Part shown: positions 1 through 5,898 of the stretch, one piece after another
Layout of the letters: every line of letters starts with the position of its first letter
How positions within the stretch are numbered: the first letter of the stretch is position 1
Origin: Marinagarivorans sp. UBA5868
GTDB taxonomy: Bacteria; Pseudomonadota; Gammaproteobacteria; Pseudomonadales; Cellvibrionaceae
DNA length: 8,703 nt
Assembly (NCBI GenBank): GCA_002432095.1
Contig: DJFQ01000092.1
Location: 412-9,114 of the forward strand
Direction of reading: 5' to 3'
Notes under the pieces: generated by a model
Database searches by the model: none
Told to the model about the DNA's origin: nothing
Seen by the model: the letters and a program-made list of their open reading frames with translations, nothing else
Position numbers and translations under genes: made by a program

Positions 1-61
1 GCAGGTCGGGCCGCGCAGGTCGGTCGAGCCGAATAAATCGGAAAATGGGGAGGCGCTTGTT

Positions 62-475
62 ATGCACACCGTACTGGTAAAAGATTTTATGGACCACAAC
101 CCTCACGCGATTCACCAGAGCACGCCGGTGCGGGCGGCGGTGGCCGCCCTGGTGGCCGCCAAAATCGGCGGTGCTCCCGTCATCGACGATGGCAATCACG
201 TGGTGGGTTTTATCAGTGAGCAGGACTGTCTGAAAGAAATGGTGAACGATGCGTTTGCCTACGACGAATCGCCAGCGGTGTCGACGGTTATGACGCGGAG
301 GGTTCTTTCGGTCAATCCGGATACGTCTATTTTTGAAGTCGCGGAGCGCATGGCGAGCGCGCCGCCGCGCAGCTATCCGGTCGTGCACCATGGGCGGCTC
401 GTGGGGCTCATCACCCGTTCACGCGTCTTAACCGCGCTGCTGGAATCGAGCGAAGACTACTCTGCTCACCACTGA
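62..475 (+). CDS. Two-CBS-domain protein
   Basis: A 137-residue protein made of almost nothing but two CBS domains, at about residues 8-64 and 72-128. Each repeat shows the usual core: 'GGAPVIDDGNHVVGFISEQD' in the first and 'SYPVVHHGRLVGLITRSRVL' in the second. In this family paired CBS domains form a Bateman module that binds adenine nucleotides such as AMP, ATP or SAM and senses energy state. With no catalytic domain attached, it probably acts as a free-standing cytoplasmic sensor or partner of another protein. The ATG start is well supported by a strong GGGGAGG ribosome site at 47-53, eight bases upstream. The next gene follows after 71 bases on the same strand, so co-transcription is possible. 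The ligand and partner cannot be read from the sequence. Confidence 0.93.
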   Translation: MHTVLVKDFMDHNPHAIHQSTPVRAAVAALVAAKIGGAPVIDDGNHVVGFISEQDCLKEMVNDAFAYDESPAVSTVMTRRVLSVNPDTSIFEVAERMASAPPRSYPVVHHGRLVGLITRSRVLTALLESSEDYSAHH

Positions 476-546
476 GGTCGTCCTGTCGTTCGCGGCGCGG
501 CTGCTGTATCCTGGCGCCCCTCTTCCGGTGCGGAAATAGCCCTTTC

Positions 547-1320
547 ATGAACGGCGACAGCGCGAATTACCAGGCGAAAAAGCGTTTTTTTAACCGCATG
601 CTGACCCTGTTCGGTCGCAAGCCGGTTTTAGAGGCGCTGCTCGATCCCAAATTAAAACCCTACCGACTTCACTTGGCGGAGAGCAACCGAGCCGCGGATA
701 TTCTGACCCAAATTCTCGAGCTCGCTCGCAGCCGGGGCGTCGAGGTGCAATACCACGAGAAGCAGGCACTCTCCCGTATTTCAAAAAATGCCCAGCAGGA
801 TCAGGGTGTCGCCCTTGATGTGGAGTGCGCCGGTTTCGGAGACATGGACGAATTCCTCGCGTCGCCACCGGCGGACTTCGAGCTGCTGGCTCTCGATGGT
901 GTCACCAACCCACAGAACCTCGGCATGATCATTCGCTCCGTCTGCGCCTCGCCCATGACCGGGTTGCTGCTGCCGGAAAGAGGCTGCGCCAAACTCGATG
1001 CGCTGGTGATCAAAGCGAGCGCGGGCACCCTCTTCCGGGCCCGCATACTGCGCTGCGCGGATCTGGCGGAGACTCTGCAGCGAAGCGCGCGGCTGGGTTG
1101 TGCCATTTACGGCCTGGCGGCCGACGCGGCCGAATCCCTGGCGGACCTGCGCGCAACTGCGCGCAATATATTCGTGCTCGGCAATGAAACCCACGGACTC
1201 TCGCCGGACGTCCGGGCCACCTGCACGGGGCAATTGCGTATTCCTATGAGCAATGGGGTGGAATCCCTGAATGTGAGTGTGGCGGCGAGCCTGCTCGCTT
1301 TTCGAAGTCTTTTCCGTTGA
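547..1320 (+). CDS. TrmH/SpoU-family RNA 2'-O-ribose methyltransferase
   Basis: A 257-residue SPOUT-class enzyme expected to transfer a methyl group from SAM to a ribose 2'-OH in rRNA or tRNA. The N-terminal part (about residues 19-100, starting 'LFGRKPVLEALL') fits the L30e-like substrate-binding domain of RlmB-type enzymes. The catalytic domain carries all three SpoU motifs: 'NPQNLGMIIR' at 121-130, with the conserved Asn and Arg; 'GNETHGL' at 212-218; and 'IPMSNGVESLNVSVAAS' at about 232-248, which forms the knotted SAM site. Length matches the family (about 245-260). The exact target nucleotide cannot be assigned, so no gene symbol is given. Start choice is uncertain: ATG 547 has only a weak upstream purine stretch, and an in-frame ATG at 598 would begin right at the first domain. 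An inverted-repeat element follows the stop codon. Confidence 0.94.
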   Translation: MNGDSANYQAKKRFFNRMLTLFGRKPVLEALLDPKLKPYRLHLAESNRAADILTQILELARSRGVEVQYHEKQALSRISKNAQQDQGVALDVECAGFGDMDEFLASPPADFELLALDGVTNPQNLGMIIRSVCASPMTGLLLPERGCAKLDALVIKASAGTLFRARILRCADLAETLQRSARLGCAIYGLAADAAESLADLRATARNIFVLGNETHGLSPDVRATCTGQLRIPMSNGVESLNVSVAASLLAFRSLFR

Positions 1321-1361
1321 GGTTCGCGCGGGTCGGCTTGCCGCTGCGCATATCGCCCACT

Positions 1362-1476
1362 GCCGGCGAGACGGGCGCCCACAAGGGGTGCCCCTACAGG
1401 GCGGATAATTGGCAAAAATGCTGCGGATACGAATGACGGCGTAGGGGCGACCCTTGTGGGCGCCCGTCCTTCCGGC
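1362..1476. repeat. Long inverted repeat (MITE-like or REP-like intergenic element)
   Basis: Two 28-base arms, 1370-1397 and 1441-1468, are reverse complements with only two mismatches; both contain GGGCGCCC and CCCTTGTGGG-type blocks. A further five-base match (GCCGG/CCGGC) extends the pairing to 1362 and 1476. The 43-base loop holds no gene. A 7-base direct repeat, CGCTGCG, lies outside the arms at 1342-1348 and 1476-1482 and could be a target duplication, but it is short and GC-rich, so this is weak. GTAGGGGC...CCCTTGTGGG sequences are a familiar type of dispersed intergenic repeat in bacteria. Its place just after the methylase stop codon means the folded RNA could help end or stabilise that transcript. 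It accounts for most of the 239-base gap between the methylase and transporter genes. Confidence 0.75.
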
Positions 1477-1497
1477 GCTGCGATTTCATTTTATGGT

Positions 1498-1526
1498 TTT
1501 CTGAAATTCCCGCGCACCTGTACAAT
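1498..1526 (+). promoter_or_regulatory. Candidate sigma-70 promoter of the sugar efflux gene
   Basis: A good -10 hexamer, TACAAT (1521-1526), lies 17 bases after a poor -35-like TTTCTG (1498-1503). Transcription would start near 1533, a few bases before the alternative GTG start and about 27 bases before ATG 1560, which favours the ATG. The support is the -10 match and its position only. Confidence 0.35.
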
Positions 1527-1559
1527 CCGCCGCCCGCCGTGTTCTCTTGCGTGTCATCC

Positions 1560-2783
1560 ATGTCCAATTCCACCACTTCGCCGCCCTCCCTCGTCAGCCC
1601 CGGAACTCTGTCCATATATCTGCTGACGGTGCTGCTCGGCGGAATGTACGCGCTCGTATCACCGACTCTGAGTTTTTATCTCGCCGAGCATTTCGGCGTG
1701 CGGCCGCTCGCGGTGGGCGGATTTTTTGTGGCCGTTGCCCTGGCCAATATCGTCTACGGCCAGGCGATCGCCCAGCGGTCAGACCGGCTCAGCCAGCGGC
1801 ATGGTTTGATCTTCGGGGGCATGGTGTGCGGTGGGCTTGCGTGTTTCGGTTTTGCCAGCGCCGAGCACTACGGTTGGGTGCTGCTGACCGGCCTCACCCT
1901 GTTCAGTATGTCGAGCGCGGTGCTGCCGCAGATTTTTGCCTTGAGCCGCGAATACGCTGACGCTTGCCTGCCCGAGCGACAGACTGCATTGTTCAATTCC
2001 ACCGTGCGCGCCTGCATCGCCCTCGCCTGGGTGGCGGCGCCGCCGGCGGGGTTTTTTCTGCAAGGCTGGATCGGTTTTCAGGCGCAATACTTCGCGGTTG
2101 GGGTTTGTTATATCGCCGCCGGCATCCTCGCCTATTTTGCGCTGCCGCGGATTCCCAAAACAGCCAGCCCCGCCGCCCGGCGTTTCGCCCTGCCCACCGG
2201 CGACCGGCAGATGCTGCTCGCGATCCTGGCCTTCGCCCTGCTCTTCGGCGCTAACCACGCCTATGTGCTCGGCCTGCCCATGTTGGTGACACGGGAGCTC
2301 GGCCACGGCGCCCCCATGGCGGGTTGCTTGATGGGCACCGCAGCCGCGTTGGAAATTCCGATCATGCTGTTCACCGGTTGGCTCGCGACCCGCGTGCGGC
2401 TACTGTTGATGATCCGCTTCGGCTGCGCCGCGGCGGTGATCTTGTATTTGGGGGTGTGGCAGGCCAATGCCCTCTGGCAGATGTTCGCCCTGCAGCTGTT
2501 CAATGCGACCTTTGTCGGCTGTATGGCGGGCCTCGGCATCACCCTTTTCCAAAACATGCAGCCGGGCAAGGCCGGCATGGCATCCACCCTTTTCACCAGC
2601 ACCAACCAGGTTGGCAATATCTTTGGAAGCCTGTTGATTGGTGTTTTCGCGGACTGGTACGGCTACCAAAACCTTTACGGGGTCAACATGTTGGTGGCCC
2701 TGGTCGCACTGGCGGCGCTGACCAAACTCGACCGCAGCAATTCGCGAAACGTCCTTTCTGGGTCCCCGCCTGCGCGGGGATGA
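1560..2783 (+). CDS. Set-family sugar efflux MFS transporter
   Basis: An inner-membrane major facilitator protein of about 407 residues with about 12 hydrophobic segments. It resembles the SetA/SetB sugar efflux family: 'SPTLSFYLAEHFGVRPLAVG' near the N-terminus, a motif-A-like 'RSDRLSQRHG' loop after the second segment, then 'PQIFALSREYAD' and 'RACIALAWVAAPP', which closely follow the matching SetB stretches. Family members export glucose, lactose or related sugars by proton exchange; the substrate here is unknown. ATG 1560 is preferred over GTG 1539 because it starts the conserved region and suits the candidate promoter, though neither has a clear ribosome site. The last residues (GSPPARG) and the TGA are encoded by a palindromic repeat that begins at 2758, so the natural C-terminus appears to have been replaced or extended. 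The gene converges on the methyltransferase. Confidence 0.92.
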   Translation: MSNSTTSPPSLVSPGTLSIYLLTVLLGGMYALVSPTLSFYLAEHFGVRPLAVGGFFVAVALANIVYGQAIAQRSDRLSQRHGLIFGGMVCGGLACFGFASAEHYGWVLLTGLTLFSMSSAVLPQIFALSREYADACLPERQTALFNSTVRACIALAWVAAPPAGFFLQGWIGFQAQYFAVGVCYIAAGILAYFALPRIPKTASPAARRFALPTGDRQMLLAILAFALLFGANHAYVLGLPMLVTRELGHGAPMAGCLMGTAAALEIPIMLFTGWLATRVRLLLMIRFGCAAAVILYLGVWQANALWQMFALQLFNATFVGCMAGLGITLFQNMQPGKAGMASTLFTSTNQVGNIFGSLLIGVFADWYGYQNLYGVNMLVALVALAALTKLDRSNSRNVLSGSPPARG

Positions 2784-2821
2784 CGGAGCTTTGCACTGAG
2801 CTTACCGGGGTCCGCGCGGAA
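2758..2821. repeat. Direct repeat copy 1, holding the transporter stop codon and a decayed copy of the methyltransferase end
   Basis: This 64-base block matches 2892-2957 with a handful of substitutions and one two-base gap. Its first half is the common palindrome CCCCGCCTGCGCGGGG followed by ATGACGG; its second half is AGCTTTGCACTG...TTACCGGGGTCCGCGCGGAA. The forward strand supplies the transporter TGA (2781-2783). On the reverse strand its distal end reads ESHRLPRGPR and then stop (2802-2804), clearly related to ENYVFPRGSR-stop at the real methyltransferase end. The block is thus a duplicated gene end as well as a repeat. Confidence 0.85.
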
Positions 2822-2842
2822 GCCGGTGCGATTCTCCGGATT

Positions 2843-2920
2843 CCGTCGTCCCCGCGCAGGCGGGGGTCCAGGGAACGTGCCTCCGTTCCCCCTGGGTTCC
2901 CGCCTGCGCGGGAATGACGG
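2843..2920. repeat. Palindromic repeat pair forming a large hairpin between convergent genes
   Basis: An inverted copy of the palindrome (2843-2877) faces the forward copy (2884-2920) across a six-base loop, TGCCTC. The arms match over about 35 bases with few mismatches, including GGGAACG (2871-2877) against CGTTCCC (2884-2890) next to the loop. The unit, CGTCATTCCCGCGCAGGCGGGAA in type (given here in the reverse sense), is one of the best-known dispersed proteobacterial repeats. It lies just after both convergent stop codons, so it could serve as a two-way terminator or 3' end stabiliser, although no U tract follows on either strand. Confidence 0.8.
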
Positions 2921-2957
2921 AGCTTTGCACTGGGCTCTTACCGGGATCCGCGCGGAA
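2892..2957. repeat. Direct repeat copy 2, overlapping the 3' end of the methyltransferase gene
   Basis: This is the partner of 2758-2821, starting 134 bases downstream of it. Its first part is the right arm of the hairpin; its second part (from about 2938) is coding sequence for the last six residues and the TAA of the methyltransferase on the reverse strand. It is probably the original location of the gene end, because here the reading frame continues into an intact gene, whereas copy 1 leads only into repeat sequence. Confidence 0.85.
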
Positions 2958-4347
2958 AAACGTAATTCTCGAATAAACCGTACACAAATTCATGGGCATC
3001 GTGATCCGCCGGCAATTTGGGGCGCAGCAGCTCCGCCAGTTGATCGATCGAGCGGGTTCCGTCGATAAGGCGCGTGATATTGTCGAGCTCTGGCGGGAAC
3101 AGACCCGGCCGCGTCAGGCGCGGCACCGGCAGATGCGGCAGCACCAGCCAAGCTGGGGGATGCGCGCGCGGGATGGGCTGATCCCATTCGCCGGCCTGCG
3201 CCAGGTGCTGCCGATCACTGGCCGAGCGCGCGACGAAGGTCCACACCTCCTCCGCCCTGCCGCGCTCGCTCAGTGGCGAATAGGTGTAAGGCACTGTGGT
3301 GAATTCCTCCGCAGCCAAGTGGAAGGACGAAAGCGCAAGCAATGCACGCAGTTCGTCACAGGTGTACCTCTGGTGTTCCGCCAGTTGGTCGGAATACAAC
3401 AGCGGACCGTAATTCAGCCAGGCACCTCCCGGCCGCAGCGCCCGCTCAACCACAGGAATCAGCGTTTTGCAGTCGCGCCCCGTGATATCGAGAAACCAGG
3501 GCGTCACCACCAAATCGAAGGACTGCTCAGCAAACGGCAGGTGCCAAGCATCCCCCGCCACTGCAACCCACGACTTGTGCTGCGCCGGGCTGGCGTCCGC
3601 GCATTTGAGTATCCATTCATGAATCTTCGGCAGCCCCTGTTGAGGTAGTTTGCGCGTATCAAACAGGGATAAGCTTCCGCCCTGCTTAATCAGGAAGTCC
3701 GACAGAAAGATCAACAACGGATGCTGATCGAGCGCTACGGTGAGTTGCGGATTCAGCGCGAGGTGAAGGTCCCAACTCAACCGCCCTGCGCCAGAACCCA
3801 GCACCAAAACACGTTCGAACGACCCCTGTCCTGTTGCATCCAGCACCTGTGTTACCGCATTCAAAGATTCCCGGTTTTCATCCTGATAAGTCCGGTAGGT
3901 GTCTTCCCCTAGAGAATGCCACGCCCAGTCTCGCAGCATAAGTTCGTAATATTGAACAAAGCTTTCGGGGGTGTAGCTGGCAAATTGAGCATGTCTACGC
4001 GGCTGGATACCGGCAATACGCAGGAGCTCTGCAATGCGTTCCGCCGTAGCCATACGCATCTCCAGCATTGTCGTCAACCGATGGCGCGTCTGCGGCAACA
4101 AATTCGGTTGGTCCAATTCCGCTAGGTGTTGCTGCCGGCTTTCACTCGCCTGGTCCAAAAACTTGGCAAACAAATCTTCCCAAAGATCGCGCTGCAAAGT
4201 CCCGGACGGAAACCAGCAAGGTACCCTACCTAAATCAAAAGTATGGTTTGCACACACTGCACAGGTGTCACTGGTAGCAAGGCACGCGGATGATGCCGGC
4301 GTGCGGCACCGGGGACAGACTAAGATATCGGCGAGCGAAGGGTGCAT
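2938..4347 (-). CDS. SAM methyltransferase, N2227/carnosine N-methyltransferase-like, with zinc ribbon and PqqD-like tail
   Basis: A 469-residue cytoplasmic protein with three parts. Residues 1-50 form a Trm112-like zinc ribbon with C11xxC14 and C29xxC32. Residues of about 120-370 are a class I SAM methyltransferase: motif I 'VLVLGSGAGRL' at 180-190, an acidic residue at D207, 'VAGDAWHLPF' at 263-272, and 'FDLVVTPWFLD' followed by 'LRPGGAWLNYGPLLY' ending near 318. The GPLLY end and 'FFIDT/WFLDI'-type motif match the N2227 family, whose eukaryotic members N-methylate carnosine; the bacterial substrate is unknown. Residues of about 418-465 ('ITRLIDGTRSIDQLAELL') resemble a PqqD-like or winged-helix peptide-binding fold. 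The start is firm: GGAG (complement of 4356-4359) lies eight bases before the ATG. The stop codon lies inside a repeat. A terminator separates it from the DUF1552 gene, so it is probably transcribed alone from a long repeat-filled leader. Confidence 0.88.
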   Translation of the reverse strand: MHPSLADILVCPRCRTPASSACLATSDTCAVCANHTFDLGRVPCWFPSGTLQRDLWEDLFAKFLDQASESRQQHLAELDQPNLLPQTRHRLTTMLEMRMATAERIAELLRIAGIQPRRHAQFASYTPESFVQYYELMLRDWAWHSLGEDTYRTYQDENRESLNAVTQVLDATGQGSFERVLVLGSGAGRLSWDLHLALNPQLTVALDQHPLLIFLSDFLIKQGGSLSLFDTRKLPQQGLPKIHEWILKCADASPAQHKSWVAVAGDAWHLPFAEQSFDLVVTPWFLDITGRDCKTLIPVVERALRPGGAWLNYGPLLYSDQLAEHQRYTCDELRALLALSSFHLAAEEFTTVPYTYSPLSERGRAEEVWTFVARSASDRQHLAQAGEWDQPIPRAHPPAWLVLPHLPVPRLTRPGLFPPELDNITRLIDGTRSIDQLAELLRPKLPADHDAHEFVYGLFENYVFPRGSR

Positions 4348-4384
4348 AAGAAAAACTCCGAAAAATACTGCGGCAGGGCTATTT

Positions 4385-4540
4385 GTTTTAAGGACACCTG
4401 TTTCAAGAACACCTGTTTCAAGGCACGCGTTTTCAAAAAAATTGGTCTTCAGGAACGTTGGTCTTCAAGAGCGTCTGGCATCAAAAGCATTCGTCTTCAA
4501 GGACATCGGCTTTCCATAACATTAGCTTTCCAGAACTTTG
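4385..4540. repeat. Tandem array of about ten degenerate 14-17-base units
   Basis: About ten head-to-tail units begin at 4385, 4400, 4415, 4429, 4445, 4461, 4478, 4493, 4509 and 4525, with a + strand consensus near GTCTTCAAGGACATTG. Neighbours at the left end are closest (GTTTTAAGGACACCT then GTTTCAAGAACACCT) and the right end has drifted most. There are no unique spacers, so it is not a CRISPR. The array fills most of the 266-base gap between the methyltransferase start and the DUF1552 stop and would be transcribed as leader RNA of the methyltransferase. The rest of the gap (4541-4613) holds a candidate promoter element and the terminator. Its function is unknown: possible roles are repeated protein-binding sites on DNA or a structured leader, or it may be decaying repeat debris. 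Confidence 0.8.
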
Positions 4541-4544
4541 GTAA
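4516..4544 (-). promoter_or_regulatory. Candidate sigma-70 promoter of the methyltransferase gene
   Basis: On the reverse strand TTACCA (complement of 4539-4544) and TGTTAT (complement of 4516-4521) are separated by 17 bases, each matching four of six consensus bases. Transcription would start near 4508, giving a leader of about 160 bases that contains some eight repeat units. It sits just past the DUF1552 terminator. The -10 lies within the array itself, so the match could be chance. Confidence 0.3.
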
Positions 4545-4552
4545 TTCCGCTG

Positions 4553-4587
4553 CATAAAAACGCAAAACCCGCCTTAACGGCGGGTTT
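4553..4587 (-). terminator. Rho-independent terminator of the DUF1552 gene
   Basis: On the reverse strand AAACCCGCC pairs perfectly with GGCGGGTTT (4565-4587) around a five-base loop, followed by a T-rich run TTTTGCGTTTTT down to about 4555. It begins 26 bases after the DUF1552 stop codon. It marks the end of the haem protein/DUF1552 transcript and separates it from the methyltransferase. Confidence 0.85.
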
Positions 4588-4613
4588 AGTCTGCGAACAT
4601 CAATGGGAATAGC

Positions 4614-5858
4614 TTAGAGGCTCACAGGGCTGGTCGACCACTGTCGAGCATTGGGATGCTCGTCTGCTCCCAGAACATTTGCCACGGCCTGGTAAAGATC
4701 CTTAACGTTTTTACCGCTGGCATTGGTGACTTTGCCACGACCAATCGCCCCACCACCGCCAGCGACGAACAAAGGCACGTTCACATTGTTGTGCGCGCGC
4801 GCATCCCCCATATCCGTCACCTGGGTGATGAGCGTGGAGTTAAGGATGCCTTCTGCCTGGGCACGACTGATGGTACGCGCACAAAGGCCCGCCATATATT
4901 TGGCGGTAATTGTGTAGTCCGCCGTTCCCGGGCAGCAGTGATGGGACTGGTGGAAAACCTGATTGTAGGTAGGAATTGTGAATTGGTGGTTGTCTTCACC
5001 AAAGGCAATTGAAACGGACGAGGTGATGTCGCATTTCAATGCCAGCATGGCAATCTCAATCTGCAATTTTGCCGTCTCATCAAAACTGCTGGTGGAGCCG
5101 GCGGGCATGGAAACACTGCTGCAAGAAGAACCTGTGCTAGGGGTGTCACCGCCCCCGGTATCGACAATTTTGCTCTCTAACTCTTCGATGGATGCCAGAT
5201 GGCTATCCAGCTTTTCCTTTTCGTGTTGACCAAGTTTTTGCCGCAAAACGGTAAGGGCTTCTTTATGCCGGTCTACATACAATTGGCGTGGATCGGATCC
5301 ACCACCACCGCCACCACCGCCTCCCCCACCGCCCAAATTGGACTGCAGCAGGGAAAAGGCGCTCGCCGGGGAATCGATAGTGGGCACGCCGCTGGTACCC
5401 TGCCGGCTCAACAACGTTGCACTGCACTGAACACCCAGATTGAGATAACGCAAAGGTCGGTTGGCACCAATGGTACGGCCGATGTTCACGTCAAAGCTGT
5501 CTTCGTTGAAGCTATTGCCAGTGAAGTGGGCAAACATCACTCCATGGCCCGCCGCATTGGGTGACATGGTCCCGCCAGCGACAAAATTCATCTGCGACTT
5601 TACCGATTCGTAAGGTTCGGACATGGGACCCAACTGCATGCTTCCGCTCGGCCGCCAGAGTTCATCCAGCGCACCGCCAGCAGCAAATAACAATAGAGAT
5701 TTGGTAGGACCGGCCTGGGCCTCGGTAGCCCGAGCCACCATCATGCCGCCAACCAGACTGCACGCGCGCAACAGCCCGGCAGAGACACCGGCGTGTGCGA
5801 GAGTTTTCATAATGTCCCGGCGTTCTTTATCGAAGCGGTTTTGGTATCGGAATTTCAT
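4614..5858 (-). CDS. Exported DUF1552 (HXXSHH-type) protein
   Basis: A 414-residue protein of the DUF1552 family, whose biochemical role is not established. It begins with a twin-arginine-like leader: R13-R14 in 'ERRDIMK', a hydrophobic stretch, and a likely cut after 'ATEAQA' near residue 49, so export in folded form is likely. The body carries the family signature near 303-307, seen here as H-Q-S-H-H followed by two cysteines; this is one residue shorter between His and Ser than the family's name motif. Near the C-terminus 'NNVNVPLFVAGGGGAIGRG' is typical of these proteins. A 12-glycine tract (176-187) is followed by a charged helical, coiled-coil-like region (about 192-232). The start at 5858 is chosen over ATG 5864 because AGGGG sits six bases before it but touches the earlier one. 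It follows the haem protein gene by 40 bases, so the two are likely one operon. Confidence 0.92.
   Translation of the reverse strand: MKFRYQNRFDKERRDIMKTLAHAGVSAGLLRACSLVGGMMVARATEAQAGPTKSLLLFAAGGALDELWRPSGSMQLGPMSEPYESVKSQMNFVAGGTMSPNAAGHGVMFAHFTGNSFNEDSFDVNIGRTIGANRPLRYLNLGVQCSATLLSRQGTSGVPTIDSPASAFSLLQSNLGGGGGGGGGGGGSDPRQLYVDRHKEALTVLRQKLGQHEKEKLDSHLASIEELESKIVDTGGGDTPSTGSSCSSVSMPAGSTSSFDETAKLQIEIAMLALKCDITSSVSIAFGEDNHQFTIPTYNQVFHQSHHCCPGTADYTITAKYMAGLCARTISRAQAEGILNSTLITQVTDMGDARAHNNVNVPLFVAGGGGAIGRGKVTNASGKNVKDLYQAVANVLGADEHPNARQWSTSPVSL
5298..5333 (-). repeat. Twelve-glycine codon tract in the DUF1552 gene
   Basis: Twelve consecutive glycine codons, mainly GGT and GGC with two GGA and one GGG, encode a flexible linker between the N-terminal part and the coiled-coil-like region. 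The GGTGGC-rich DNA could gain or lose codons by slippage; in-frame changes would alter only linker length. The reading frame here is intact. Confidence 0.85.
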
Positions 5859-5864
5859 GGTCAT

Positions 5865-5869
5865 CCCCT
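5865..5869 (-). promoter_or_regulatory. Ribosome binding site deciding the DUF1552 start
   Basis: The reverse strand reads AGGGG-ATGACC-ATG. The first ATG (5864-5862) directly abuts the AGGGG, too close for initiation, while the second (5858-5856) has a normal six-base spacing. This favours MKFRYQN as the true N-terminus. Confidence 0.65.
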
Positions 5870-5898
5870 ATGAATGCATACTCGATAAGACGCCTGGA

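Noticed and set aside
1..23. Nine-base direct repeat GCAGGTCGG at 1-9 and 15-23
   Set aside because: It is too short and GC-rich, and it sits at the window edge, so no role can be supported.
484..512. Promoter for the rRNA methylase gene (TGTCGT...TATCCT)
   Set aside because: Both hexamers are poor matches and the gap to the CBS gene is short, so co-transcription is equally likely.
781..1233. Reverse-strand ORFs opposite the rRNA methylase gene
   Set aside because: They are typical antisense openings in GC-rich coding DNA; the + strand frame carries all three SpoU motifs.
2992..3648. Forward-strand ORF of 218 codons
   Set aside because: It lies wholly opposite the methyltransferase coding region, whose motifs are clear, and its translation has no recognisable domain.
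4385..4540. CRISPR array
   Set aside because: Units follow each other directly, are only 14-17 bases, are degenerate, and have no unique spacers or cas genes nearby.
4342..4557. Forward-strand ORF with a five-residue repeat (CFKDT, CFKNT, CFKAR)
   Set aside because: The peptide repeat only reflects 15-base DNA units in one frame; the pattern is lost once units become 14, 16 or 17 bases. The ORF starts at a GTG overlapping the methyltransferase start and has no ribosome site.
5298..5333. Frameshift in the glycine tract of the DUF1552 gene
   Set aside because: The frame is intact on both sides and the downstream part holds the family motif, so there is no sign of disruption.
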